Below, piece by piece: positions 22,158 through 33,516 of a stretch of DNA of 64,000 bases. The notes beneath the pieces are model-generated. The model did not search any database. It was given only the letters and a program-made list of their open reading frames with translations, and was not told where the DNA came from. Source of the stretch: Takakia lepidozioides (lineage: Eukaryota > Streptophyta > Takakiopsida > Takakiales > Takakiaceae). The position numbers were made by a program, and so were the translations under genes. The stretch is from positions 46,206,042 through 46,270,041 of the forward strand of contig CM060734.1 of assembly GCA_030704615.1 (NCBI GenBank), read 5' to 3'. Position 1 is the first letter of the stretch. Every line of letters starts with the position of its first letter.

Positions 22158-22336
22158 TGTGTGGACTAGTGACTGCCATAGTGGGCAGCATAGTGGCAGC
22201 CTAGTGACTGACTAGTTGTAGACTAGTGGTTAGACTAGTGGCTGGACTAGTGGTATACTAGTGTGTGGTGTGCACATGTGTTATGTGGTTTTGGACAGCG
22301 ATGTAGTTGTGTAGCGATATGTATGCGCATGACAAG
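22158..22336 (+). mobile_element. Truncated second LTR, head to tail with the first
   Basis: The first ~180 bp of the same LTR start again in the same orientation. This copy has an extra CTAGTGG unit and small indels relative to the first. It breaks off near 22336, where sequence of an inverted element begins. It may be the 5' LTR of a deleted neighbour, or a two-LTR junction. Confidence 0.75.
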
Positions 22337-22904
22337 TCTCTTTGATTGACAATTGTGGTAACCAGATCGCAAGTCCAATGTGCTAAACATCTTCATATGC
22401 CCAATGGCATCAAAGATCTGCTTTGGAGTTGGCATGACATATATCTCGAACTTAGTCTGACGGTTTACAAGACGATAGTCCCCACACATCATTCTTTCTG
22501 TCCAATTGCCATAGATTTCCTTCTTAGTTGGCGTAACCGTTGCCGAGGCATACTCCCCACCTGACAACTCCACCAATCCAGTTTCGAACAACTCCATAGT
22601 CTGTGACTGGATCAAATACCTCTTCATGTCATTATACCTATAGGGTCTTTGAAATATTGGCGTGTCACTTGCTAAATCAATACGAATCTCTTGGCCCTTC
22701 AAACTCCCCAAATCCTTCAAACCGAAGGCAAAGTAATTCCTACAAGGCTCCCTTAGAAATCACTAGATCCTCCGTCTATCTCCTCCGGTGACTGTAGGTC
22801 CAACATCTGATTCCCAATTGTCTTCAGTGACTGCAACTTTGGGTACACCAGGCTTGGAGGTAGGAGACGTATCCTTTGGTTGGGGGTTTGCTATTCTATC
22901 AGCT

Positions 22905-23510
22905 ACCAGCCATCAGTGTGATGTGGATGCGCAAACGGCGGCCACATGACAATATAATATTTTTTCTCAGGCTGCCCGTAATTGTATGCTTGGATTTGTG
23001 AGAAACAATAATGAAAAATGACACGGGATTGTATTGACATGCCACCTTTGGCTGCCGAAGGTGGAGGCTGAGCGGGAGAACATAAAGGTAAAAACGAAAT
23101 AAATGGATGTAGAAAAAAAAATATATAAAAAATAAAACCAACATTGTACTGACATGCACCTTTGGCTGCCGAAGATGGAGGCTGAGCGGAAGAACATAAA
23201 GGTAAAAATGAAATAAATGGATCTTGGAAAAAAAAAAAAACCAACATGAGATATGGACTTCTAATGTGGAAGAATTCTGCACGAACGTGGAAGAATTCTG
23301 CATGTTTTTAGCCGTTTTAATCTTTAGCTTGGATTATCGTATGCTACAGAAATGTCCAATGATGCTAGTGAAAAATATATATATTTGTTGGACCTAAGTT
23401 GAACGAAGATAGCTCTTCTGTCCTTGTATAAGGTACTTTTCGCTTTTTGGAATGTGATCTTTTATTCAATTTCAAACTCTAATTTATTTTTATTTTTCCG
23501 GGCAGGTTCG
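22905..23510. repeat. AT-rich insertion in element B with a ~115-bp tandem repeat
   Basis: This stretch has no counterpart in element A. It contains two copies of a unit of about 115 bp (about 23040-23125 and 23155-23235) starting ACCTTTGGCTGCCGAAG and ending in A-rich runs. No gene is recognised. It is probably a later insertion into the dead element. Confidence 0.55.
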
Positions 23511-23949
23511 TTGGGCAGATTGAAATGTTCTTGTTCACCTTCATTGACCTTCGTCACTGATGGAATTGCGTTGGTAACTGACAAAATAGGTGCTCTCCTT
23601 TGGTTGTTAGATAACAACCTCTTGGGCCTTGTCCGCCCACTCTGACTGTGGCGTAGCCTCCACTTGCTCCGCCATAGCCACCTTGAGAACATCCGCTGAG
23701 TAAGAAACATTCTCAACCTCTTAAAAACCTTGGCCACGCCTCCAACTGTGTATGGCTCCCCCCACTCCTCATACTGTTGCTTGAGAGATCCAATGATTCT
23801 CTCCTTGCGCATCTCATCCCACATCTGCCATGGGTGTTTGCACCCCATGATCTTGTGCTCGCCCGCACTCACTGCCTCAACCATCCCGGTTGGCATGGAG
23901 GATGCACTATCCAATGGGAGTGCCGAAGTAGCCACCATTGCTTGCAATC

Positions 23950-24903
23950 TCCGTTGTCCATGAGCCATGCACATGCCAATGACCCATGTCAAGCAATTTA
24001 GATCCATTGCTTGACCCAACTTTTGGCGGCATGGTGCATTTGACAGAGCTGGCACAGCTGTAGTGCATGTGACAAATCTTATTGCCCGCATTAGGCTCCA
24101 CCAATTGAGCTATAGCACATTGTCCCAAATCAACCCAAGACCATTGTCTTGGAAAGCATGAGACAAGGGGAAGCTCATGAGTGTAGACAAGGCAACATGT
24201 GGCTGCCCCACTCGATTGACCACCACCAAAAGTGGACGGTCATCATGTCGCACCCTCTGTGGTTGCCTCCATTGGTCCAAAATTCCCTCAACCGTGAGAT
24301 TGGGTGGCTTTTGAATGGAATCGTATGCTCTCTTAACTAGCTCTGGTGGTGCAAGATGGGTCCACCATAATCGATGCGCGCGTGATCCCACCGCTGCTGC
24401 ATCTAATAGCACTGTTGATCCAATCCAAGACCGCACCTGATGCACATTGGTCATCACCCTGGAACGAGAATCCCCCATAAGAGGAACATTCAGCTCCAGG
24501 ATATAGGCTAAAGGTTGCACTTGCTTCGTCTGCAAGTCACGCAACACTCTCAACATCTCCCAAACAAATGCAACCTCGCATCATGCAAGCCATTCCCATG
24601 ACCTGCGAGAGAGTGTCATTGGCAAGGCCATCTGGCTATCACCAAGTCAATGGAACCATGCTGGTCCAAATCATCCGCCCCCAGCAAGGTAATGTCTGCT
24701 GGCAAGGCCTTTTGATACCCTTGAATTGTAGAGAGATGCAACAACTCAAGATACCGGTGTGTGAGCAAGACGATGTGGCATATAGAAATACGTCGAGCAA
24801 TCTCATCCTTCTCCACATACAAGTACTTGCATACTTTAATCCATAGGTCTACTTGCAACACTCCTGCAAGCCCAGTGCTCATGCCTTCAAACATGTCTAG
24901 CAA
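23950..24903 (-). pseudogene. DNMT3-like methyltransferase of gypsy element B (inactivated)
   Basis: Motif I (LDMFEGMSTGLAGVL), motif II (YLYVEKDEIAR), motif IV (DLVIARWPCQ), motif VI region (LELNVPLMGDS), motif VIII (VGSRAHRLWWTH) and motif X (RQKLGQAMDLNCLTWVI) are all recognisable in order. A stop codon directly follows PCQ where element A has Gly, and frameshifts occur near 24560 and 24110. Motif X is in frame with TTAVP upstream, which shows what the unbroken C-terminus looked like and confirms the one-base deletion in element A. Confidence 0.8.
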
Positions 24904-25350
24904 ACAAATCCCTGAGTCAGGTGGTTGCTAGGTAATGGGCATCGTGTCCAAAGGAGCTAACTGAGGAGGTCAAGGTGATGTCAATGAACTCCCGTCACTC
25001 ACCAATGGAAATGCCTTCTGCCATGCTTGGTGCACACACTGACTTGCTACTTGCTGCAAATCCCTAACTGTATCCCACAGTGGAATATGAACAGGCACAT
25101 GAGAAAACAACTCGGCCTTGTATGCCAATTGCCTCTCATCATCAGGTGATGGGCTATCATCTGCATGGCTACTGCCCTCCAAGAGCTCACCACCCCAAGC
25201 CACCACCCCTAAGAATGCAGCCAATGTGGGCATCGTTAGAAGCATTCGTGTCTTTTCCGAATCGACTGGGTGTCCGTCAACCACTCCGGGAACCACTTGG
25301 CAGTAAGCGGGACTACTAGAGAGTCGAAACGGACAATGCGGGGCCACGGG

Positions 25351-25640
25351 GGCATTTCAGACGGCAGGCATAAGTGGGGTCAACGACTCTGGAGTCGTAG
25401 CAAAAATCTGGGCTATTTAATTAATTGCGTAAATACATAAAATCTGAAAAAACGGAAATTACAAGTGGTTCTAATTACTGCACATGCGACTAGAAATTTT
25501 CATTCATAATTCGATTAATGGAATAAAGATATTTATTTATTAAAGTGAATATGTAGTCGACTCAACGACTCCATGAACCACTGCGCATTGATTGCACCCG
25601 TGATTCGCGGCCATATTTGCTGACGTGTGTTTTACAAAAA
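25351..25640. other. AT-rich spacer, nothing recognised
   Basis: A short spacer between gypsy element B and the PDF/PPR pseudogenes, with no motif or frame of note. Confidence 0.4.
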
Positions 25641-25679
25641 TAGGCAAACAAAATCTGGCCTTGGGGGCTTGCATTACTG

Positions 25680-27573
25680 CCTCCACTTGGAAGTGATATG
25701 GAAGGTCCATGGTGACATCGTGAAAGCTGGAATTGTAGGGTTTGCCATTCTGAACACCGCCCTGGTGGACATGTATACCGAAGATGCAATGTTTGAAGAT
25801 GCAAAGGTAGTGTTTGACTGTGGCTCAACGAGATGTGGTGTCGTGGAGTACAATGGTCGCATTGGCAGCAAGGCAAGGATGTATGCATGACTTGTACAGA
25901 AGCCGTGATAGCTGAAGGAGCAGGATAGAGTGTGGGTCCATATTCATCCAAGAGGGTCGGATTTCAAGCTCCAGATTACCTATGGATCCCTGTGGAAGGA
26001 TAGCTACAAGAAACCTCCATGGGTAGATGGTTAGCTGGAAGCGGCAGCTGTAGCGGCACAGTTGATAAAATCAGGCACCTCAACCATGACCACAGCTTCT
26101 AGAAGAGGATCAGGAGAGGGAGTCCACAATGCCTCTTCTGGCACTTATGGGCATGTGAAGATGTTTTATGAGGCAGGCAGACTGAAAGAGGCTCTACAGA
26201 CTTTAAACCAAAAAGACATTTCAGCAGATGTAGATACGTATGTGACATGTCTCTTGCATAAGTGCATCAAGATGAAAGGCCTAGAAGTTAGAAAGCAGGT
26301 GCACACTCACATTGTCCACATTGGATTCACACACAGAATGCCTCAACGATCTTTGATCACGTGCACGGCAGGGGCGTGGTATGGAGGCCTTGGAGAATGT
26401 GGTGAGGGCACCTTCTTCTTCGACCTATTTCAACCTGTTTTTCCCTCTCATTAGACTCGGCCCTGAATTTACATATTGAATTGTCAAGGACAATGTGGTG
26501 AGGGCACCTTCTTCTTCGACCTATTTCAGCCTGTTTTGCCCTCTCATCAGACTCGGCCCTGAGATGCATATTGAATTCTGTAAGTTAGCTCGTTGGATGG
26601 ATCTGTGGTGGTTTGGAATGACAATGACAAGTAACTGCCAATGTAGCAGCAGGAAAGTATCCAAAACAGATTACAGAGATGAGGAGAAGGTGTGGAATGA
26701 ATACTTTGTTGATCCCAATGAATGGTGGGACAACCGAGGCAAAAAGTTGAATGCCTGTTAGATGACAGAGAGCAGCAGACGCAATTCAACATAGGAACTA
26801 GTGTGATTGGTAGGTTGTCATTGTCAGCTACTAGCAACAAGGGCAAAAATGAATGCATGATTTGTGCAGAGGCATGGATAGCTGAAGGAGAAGGGATAGA
26901 GTGTGGGTCTAGATTCATCCAAGAGGGCCGGACTTCAAGCTCCAGATTACCTGTGATTCCATGTGGATCAATAGCTACAAGAAACCTAAATGGATAGATG
27001 GTCAACTAAAGGCAACAGTTGCAACGGCACAGTTGATAAAATCAGGCACGTCCAGGCAGACTGACAAAGGCTGTAGGTCTGGAAGCTGGAATCAGATGCT
27101 CAAGTGCTCACATTATCCAAAGTGGATTCATGCCAAATGTTTTTTCTACTCAACACCCTTGTCAACATGTATGTTAAGTGCGGGAGCATCATGGATGCTC
27201 GCCAAGATTTCTACAGAATGCCTCAACGATCTTTGATCATGTGGAATATAATGTTGGCAGGATTTACCAAGCATGGGTGTGGTAGGAATGCTTTGGCGAA
27301 CTATGAGCAAATGTTGCACAAAGGGGTGAAGCCCAACCACATCACGCTTGCGCATGTTTGCAATGCGTGTACAAGCCTGGGACCTCTGGAAAAGGGGAAA
27401 GAGGTCCATGGTGACATCGTCAAAGCTGGAATTGTACTAGATGTCATCCTGAACACTCCCCTGGTGGACGTCTATGCCAAATGTGGGTGCATTAAGGATG
27501 CAAAGGGAGTTTTCAACACTATGGCCGAACCAAATGTAGTGTCATGGAACGCGATGCTTGCAGCGTATGCACA
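25680..27573 (+). pseudogene. PDF-PPR chimeric pseudogenes (cluster 3)
   Basis: The order is a PPR piece (VHGDIVKAGI, LNTALVDMY; 25700-25870), a PDF second half (25935-26031: HIHPRGSDFKLQ, SLWKDSYKKPPWVDG), one stop at 26032, then in the same frame LEAAAVAAQLIKSGTS and a PPR N-terminus (GRLKEALQTLNQ, LLHKCIKMKGLE). A second unit follows: PDF first half (EEKVWNEYF, DPNEWWDNRGKKLNAC; 26680-26760), second half (26900-27007, ending WIDGQL), then PPR repeats to 27573 (VNMYVKCGSIMDARQ, VDVYAKCGCIKDAKGVF, NVVSWNAMLAAYAQ). The last part, 27104-27573, is the cleanest PLS-type PPR run here. Elsewhere frameshifts and stops abound. The final PPR motif is cut by a CACTA-like end at 27577. Confidence 0.7.
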
Positions 27574-27576
27574 GCC

Positions 27577-28100
27577 ACTACAACAAATTGCGGCTTTTAC
27601 GTCTCTGTGTTATGACTGCAAATGCAGTCATGGAAGCCATTTACGACTTCCTGACTCTGCAGACGTAAAGACCTAGTCAGTTGTGACATGGCAGATATGC
27701 CTCTCCAGGCTGGCTGTCACGTGGCGCCAGAGCAGCTGTGGGGGTAGTCATACACGCTGGCTTTACTGAATGACTGAACGGACAATGTAGTCCATGTCAG
27801 CGGCTGTGCAAGAGTGGCACGTGCTCGATGCAGGAAATGACACGTGGTAGAGTTTAGCTCTCCATGACTGCGAACTATGACTACGGGTGTGCTAATCCGG
27901 TTGCAACACGTGGCGCGTTGCAGTTTTTACACGTGGTCCATCAGCAGATTGACATGTGTCATGATGGGTGTTTTTTTGGGGTGTATTGCTATTTTTTTAC
28001 ATATTTGTATTTCTGCCACGTGGTGTAGCACTATTGGAGAGTGAAAATAGATGTAGTCATTATTATGACTATGATAGCAGTCATGTACATGTCTATTACA
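27577..28100 (+). mobile_element. CACTA-like transposon end (copy 2)
   Basis: It opens with CACTACAACAAATTGCGGCT, matching the end at 10926, directly after the PPR codons. Motifs such as GACTGC, GCAGTCAT and GTAGTCAT recur on both strands down to about 28090, as CACTA subterminal repeats do. No matching opposite terminus or transposase is seen, so the right limit is uncertain. Confidence 0.45.
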
Positions 28101-28305
28101 ACAATGAAATATAATATATAATACAAAGAGAACAAGGCAGCAAGACATAACTGCAACAAGCTGAGCAAAACCAAGAGATTGCACACCATCTCTATTTACC
28201 AATCTATTTATCATTATCATTTTTGTTGCGATCTAAAAATACATTAAATAGTCGCATGTTCTCATGTGAATTATTTTGTCTAACTATAACACTTTGAAAA
28301 GTGTT

Positions 28306-28515
28306 CACCCAGAATCTTCTAACTACTCATGTATTCCATCAATCTGCAACCCATCAAAAACGGCTTGCATGGCTTTAAGAATTACTACAGCAAGGACATT
28401 TGTTTGTTTTCCAAGTTCTTGCATAAGATGCACCAACCAATATTTCATTGTGAGACACTCACTCGCTATACTCCAAAGCATCCAGGGAAGGTCACTGAGC
28501 AACCTGCCAAGGCGG
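28306..28515 (-). pseudogene. Possible last-exon fragment of an unidentified gene
   Basis: On the minus strand a tract ending TTGGCAG, resembling a splice acceptor, is followed by an open stretch with protein-like composition: LLSDLPWMLWSIASE, then MKYWLVHLMQELGKQ, ending FDGLQIDGIHE and a stop at about 28309. I do not recognise the family. It lies among PDF/PPR pseudogenes, so it may be a captured gene piece. Confidence 0.25.
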
Positions 28516-28734
28516 AAACAATTAAGAGAATTATCTAATACCATATATGAAAAACCAATGCCAGTGTTGTTTATGGTAACTTCTATCCCATGTCCTAAAC
28601 AAACCAAAGCAAAAAGGTTGGTGTGTATTGGCGAAGTCGTCAGATATTTCACAAAGAAACATGCACTAAAAATGAAACCCAGGATGATAGGAAGGTCACT
28701 CACGTTTATACAAAGACATCTTGCCCATTGCCCA

Positions 28735-29978
28735 GCACCCTGCGTCACCCACACTCTATCTCTATTCCTTCAGCTATCCATGCCTCTGCACAAATCAAGC
28801 ATTCATCCTTGCCTTGCTGCTAGCAGCTGACAATGACAGCCTACATTTGTTCTAGGAAACACCCAACTCAGCGTAGCACACTAGTTTCTATGCTGAATTG
28901 TGTCTGCTACTCTCTGAAATGTAGCAGGCATTCACCTTTCTGCCCCGGTTGACCCATCAGTGACTGGGCTCAGATAAGTTTCATTCCACAGCTTCTCCTC
29001 ATCTCTGTTACCTATTTTTTGACACTTTCCGGTTGTCACATTGGCAGTATCATGTCAAAGTCACTCCAAACTAGATTCACTCAACCAACTAACTTGCAGA
29101 ATTGAACATGTAAATTTAGGGCCGATTCTGATAAGAGGGAAAAACAGGGTGAAATGTGTTGAAGAAGATGCCTTCATTAGCAGGGCCTGATTTTATCACT
29201 TGTGCCGCTGCTCCCAGTTGACCATCTACCCATGCAGGTTTCTTGTAGCTATTGATCCACAGGGAATCATAGGGAATCTTGTGCTTGAAATCTGGCCTTC
29301 TTGGATGAATCTGGACCCACACGAAATCCCTACTCCTTCAGCTATCCATGCCTCTGCACAAATCATGCATACATCCTCGCCTTGCTGCTAGCAGCTGACA
29401 ATGACAGCCTAGAATTGTCAAAGCAAACATTAGCAGGGAAAACAAGGTGAAATATGTTGAAGAAGGTACCTTCATCCTTTTCTCCATCATTTGCTTTCAG
29501 GTGTCCAAAGCCCCATCCCGCGCTCCTGCTCTGCACACCCTTCAAGCATCGCATTCCACGACACCACATCTAGTTCAGCCATAGTGTTGAACACTCCCTT
29601 GGCATCCTCAATGCTCCCACATTTAGCATACATGGCCACCAGAGCCATGTTCAGGATGACATCTGGTACAATTGCAGATTTGATGATGTCACCAGGGATC
29701 TCTTTGCCCTTTTCCAAGGCTGCAGTCGCACTGCAAACGCACACAAACGTTATGTCGGTGGCCTTCACCCGTTCCCCCATCATTTTCTCAAAGGTTGGAG
29801 CCTCCATCCCGCACCCCAGCTGTGCATACCCAGCAAGCATCGCACTCCACGACACCACATCTCGTTCAGCCACAGTGTTGAACACTCCCTTTGCATCCTC
29901 AATGCACCCACAATTGGCGTACATGTCCACCAGGGCAGGGGCAGTGTTCAAAAGGACATGTGGTAATTTGACATGCAT
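28735..29978 (-). pseudogene. PDF-PPR chimeric pseudogenes (cluster 4)
   Basis: On the minus strand, 29487-29978 is one open frame of PPR repeats: ALVDMYANCGCIEDAKGVF, ERDVVSWSAMLAGYAQ, EKGKEIPGDIIKSAI, ALVAMYAKCGSIEDAKGVF, ELDVVSWNAMLEG. Each is about 35 residues in PLS-type style. Below it come a PDF second half (about 29215-29330: RRPDFKHKIPYDSLWINS, then KKPAWVDGQL), a PDF first half (about 28935-29030, frameshifted) and another second-half remnant (28740-28830). The 163-residue PPR frame lacks a start context, an N-terminal organelle signal and a C-terminal E/DYW part, so I call it a fragment. Confidence 0.65.
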
Positions 29979-30650
29979 TCACCTCCTGACTTGGCTATTC
30001 CCAACCCATCCTGCCATTGGCAAGAGATTCCACAGAAACTGATAGTTGTCTGTTTGACTATATAACTATGTATCTCTTGCTTTCTTACAGCTTGTACTGT
30101 GACACGCGTAATGCTCTTGTTGTGTTGAATCATTTCACGCCTTCATGTTTCAGAACAAACATTACCGTCTTTCTTTATCAGACATGTGCACCAAGACAGA
30201 ATCTCACCAAAAGATTGTTGGTGTTCAACAGTACCATACATGAAGATAACTAGCACCAAAAGGGCATATGAAGCTTATTCTGCTCTCCACTGGTATTAAC
30301 TTGCACCGGGACTTTCAATGGCTGTCTTCCAGTCCACCCACGGCCCGCTGTAAATGGCTTGCAACCTACAGATTTTCAAGAGAGCTGATTACCATGAAAA
30401 TTTCAAAACTGGCTTTACAAACCTAATAATTCAAGCATAATCAGCATTCAAGCTAAGGAACTTGGAGCGTGGGGGAGGAAATGCATGCTTAGCCCGGCTT
30501 AGCTAGCTTAGGAATCCGATTGCAAAAACTTGTATTGTACAAAAATTTGTTATAAAGGAAATGGGTTCCAAATGTTGTGCGTCCTATTTTGTTTGGAATG
30601 TTGATGCATGGTGTGGTTGGCTAGAATGTAGAATGCATGCTAGCTTACAA
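29979..30650. other. No gene recognised
   Basis: AT-rich sequence with short frames only, between the PPR fragments and the GC-rich block that follows. Confidence 0.4.
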
Positions 30651-32084
30651 AAGTGGGAGAGGTAAATCGGGTTAATCGTGTGTTTGCGCAGTGCCAAAAT
30701 GGGGTGACTCCCATCCAAGGGGCAAGGAAACTTGCGCCTTCTTTAGGAGTTCACGTGCTAGTGCGCACCTGGCACGTCCGCATACTATAACTGCGCTACC
30801 GAGGGGGTTGCTTTGTAGTGCGGGCTAACGCGGAAGCTACGTGCTTCCGTTCACGTACTATAATCGTGTACCTCGGGACGAAGTCGTAGTGCGGCTTCGG
30901 CGTGTTCCCGTACCTCAGGCCAGCATTCCAAGGCGGACCCAATTGTAGTGATTGGGGCGCGCGGTTGGTTCAAGGTTATTTTCCTAGTCAAAGAGGGTTC
31001 GAGGTGAACCCTTGCTCAAGGTGATGCCAAAAGCGGCATCATGAGCGGTCGCAAGCAATGTTGTTGCAGTAAGGCGATTTGATCCTCGGGGAGGATCGTT
31101 TCTTGGCCTTGAAGTAGGCCAAGAAGAGTGCACTGGGAGGAGCTTGAGAGGCTCCACCCTTGGCCGGGACTTGGAGGAAGTCGGCCGAACTAGCTAGTGG
31201 AGGGTAGAGTCAAGTGTGGGGTTTGGTTCTTTTCCATGGGACGCCATGGTACGGAAACAAACTCCTTGATGTGGGACGCCACAACTTGGATGTTCGTTTC
31301 CACAAAATGGACAAGCCGATGAGGACATCGACTCCCTGTTGGTAGGGGTGTGTGTCGCGGCCCTTTACCTTGAGGGCAGGGGGTCGGGACACAAGAGGGG
31401 CTGCCCCTGTGGTGGGGGCAGTGGCAGCGATAGGTATGGGGGGGGCTGAAGCACCCTTGAGTGCCCAAGGCACTCAAGGAGGCGGAGGCGCTCACTAGGT
31501 GGAGCCCCGCACACCGGGTTGCGGTGGGGGGTGGCTCCACAAGGGGTGGTGGTAGCTTAGCGGGACTTTAGTGGGGGTGGCATAGGACTCACCCTGGGGC
31601 GGAGACCTCGTGGTGGGAGTCGTGGGGAGTCTTGGGACTCATCACGGTCCATAGGGGCCGTGGTGGGTGGGCTAAGACTCACCGCGACTCATCACCGGGA
31701 GTCGAGGGTGTTCGTGGTGGTTCGCCATAAAATGACATGGTTGTTTGTGAAACCCCCGCGGACAGCTACAGAAGTATATATAGGGAGTAGTAACCCCGAG
31801 AACGGTGCAAGCCCGTTGGTGACCAAGAACTAGTGAGTAAACGAGCGAGCCGGAAAGCGACCAAAGAGTGGGGAGCTGTTCCGGACTGCCAACTACCAAA
31901 GGGAATTCCGCTGGTTCCAAATCGTTGGAGGGTTCTTTGGGAGATCGAAGGGGGGACCGTTATGCCCCGGTGAGCAGCCGGAGCTCCAAGTTGGCCCGGC
32001 GGCCAGGTTGGAAGTTAGGCGCGCGCATCAAGCGAGTAACTATGATTTGAAGGGGGGGAGCTTACCGAAGTGAGGTGCGCGACA
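30651..32084. mobile_element. GC-rich, transposon-like block without coding domains
   Basis: Composition changes sharply from the AT-rich flanks. A motif of the form ACTATAA...GTAGTGCGG occurs twice (about 30782-30820 and 30857-30893). A strong TATA-like TATATATAG stands at about 31774, and a purine run GAAGGGGGGGAG at about 32048 lies just before the repeat shared with the window start. TATA box, purine tract and repeated border together suggest a non-autonomous LTR-type element. I could not pair two LTRs, and no gag/pol domain is present. Confidence 0.35.
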
Positions 32085-32155
32085 GGGGGTGCCACGCAGG
32101 CAGGACCAAAGGGGTCGCATTAAACTCCCGAGCCTTTTCTAATGTGCGCTTGTCC
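32085..32155. repeat. Repeat shared with 322-397
   Basis: About 70 bases nearly identical to 322-397, starting GGGGGTGCCACGCAGGCAGG and running to TTTTCTAATGTGCGC. It follows a purine tract, which would suit the start of a 3' LTR. Confidence 0.6.
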
Positions 32156-33516
32156 GGAATGCCTCGCATTTTAGATTAATAGCGTCTTGAATGCAGAAGC
32201 GTGTGCCCTGTAGGCCCCGCCGCATCCAAACAACGGGTCACCCCACTATGGCCGGGTCCTGGTCATGGGGTCTGCCGCTAACCCTCTCGGGTCTACTACC
32301 TTATCCGGGACTTAGAATTTCTCAGAGACTTTATGAGTCTTTCCAAGTTCAAAAAAGACTCATTAAGCTCCATTTCAACACATCATATAGTCATGAGAAC
32401 TTTAAGCCCAAGACTGCCGCACATACAGGGATTGCACCTAACCACTAGGATACTTGACACTTCCTACTCAGCCTTGAAACTTTTATTTCTTTAGCTTGAA
32501 ATAGCATATGAGCCCCTCCCACGGGTCCCTCCATACTGCAGACCATCCCTCCAGACCCATGGGCCGGGTGGGGTGGGGCTGACCCTCTCCTTTTGACGGG
32601 CCGCACCATGTGTGGGCCCGCCATGCATTCAAGGCGTCCAGATTTTTTTTTAAAAAAAAAATTCTTTTTTCTTTTTTCTTTTCTTTTGAAATTCTGGATC
32701 GAACATCAAATCTTCTGGGTTTCGACTAATAATCTACTTGTAGGGATGATGCATCCTTCTCGTACTATTCGATGTAATGCCATACACGCACAGTACGCCA
32801 GGGCCAAACGACTTTGTGACCATGACCTTCGCTTCAGCATCACTCTTCAATCCACCTTCACCAGAGAAACTGTGATCGAGACTTAGCTTTCCAGAAGAGT
32901 CTGTAGACCAAAGGGAGCTTTGAAGAAAGCCAAACCTGCATTACAGTCTCATGACCTGGCATTATGAACCAATCATTTTGGTTAAAAGAGCACGTTGGAG
33001 CAAGAATCTACAAACAAGGAAGATCATTAGTTACAACTCGATGCAAACTTAGAACTCTGCAATGAGATAGGGTCAATCATTGTAGTGGTCACAAGAGAGT
33101 TGATTGCATATGGAAAGAAGACAACGGATTCAGAAAGCCAGGCCACAACTTTAGGTTGAATGGGTCAGACCGTACCGGCAGTCGCGGTCTGAGTTAGCAT
33201 CAATTACAGTTGAAAGCCACATCCCATTTTTCCAATGAAGCTACCCTTCTCCAAGCAGCTGATTCCTCCAGTCAAAATCTGTTATCTTCCGAAGACTGCA
33301 CTACTAGGGAAACATACGCAGTGCACCAAGTCAATTCCCTCCACAATCATCCTTGCCAGATAGATTGGTCCAATAGGTCACAGGGTTTCTCACTCGTGTT
33401 GCCCTCCTGAAGACCACTTGACAGGGAAGCCACTCACTTGTTAAGTTCTAAGTGCTACATGATACAAACAGTTCGAATTTGCTTCCTACTGCCCCAAGGC
33501 CCTCTTATTAAAGTGA
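32156..33516. other. Repeat-like sequence, then 3' flank of IPUT1-like gene b
   Basis: Bases 32390-32450, read on the minus strand, contain CCTAGTGGTTAGGTGC, which resembles a polymerase III A box and may be SINE debris. From about 33190 to 33516 the sequence resembles the post-stop regions of the other two IPUT1 copies and is probably 3' UTR of gene b. Confidence 0.35.

Larger units (their letters stand above)
22337..25350 (-). mobile_element. Gypsy element B, inverted, truncated and decayed, same DNMT family
   Basis: Read on the minus strand from 25350 down: a linker matching the region before the methyltransferase in element A (about 24970-25347), the methyltransferase (23950-24903), the following linker (about 23520-23900), an insertion (about 22905-23510), then RT N-terminal sequence (KDLGSLKGQEIRIDL, MCGDYRLVNRQT, FSTLDLRSGYH) cut off at 22337. 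Gag, protease, integrase and LTRs are absent. Similarity to element A is obvious but many residues differ, so this is another subfamily or an older copy, not a recent duplicate. Confidence 0.8.

Noticed and set aside
29487-29978. 163-codon PPR frame as a functional PPR gene
   Set aside because: No organelle signal, too few repeats, no E or DYW end, and it is surrounded by broken copies of the same family.
31190-31540. 116-codon minus frame in the GC-rich block
   Set aside because: Pro/Ser/His-rich translation without a domain, in transposon-like sequence with biased composition.
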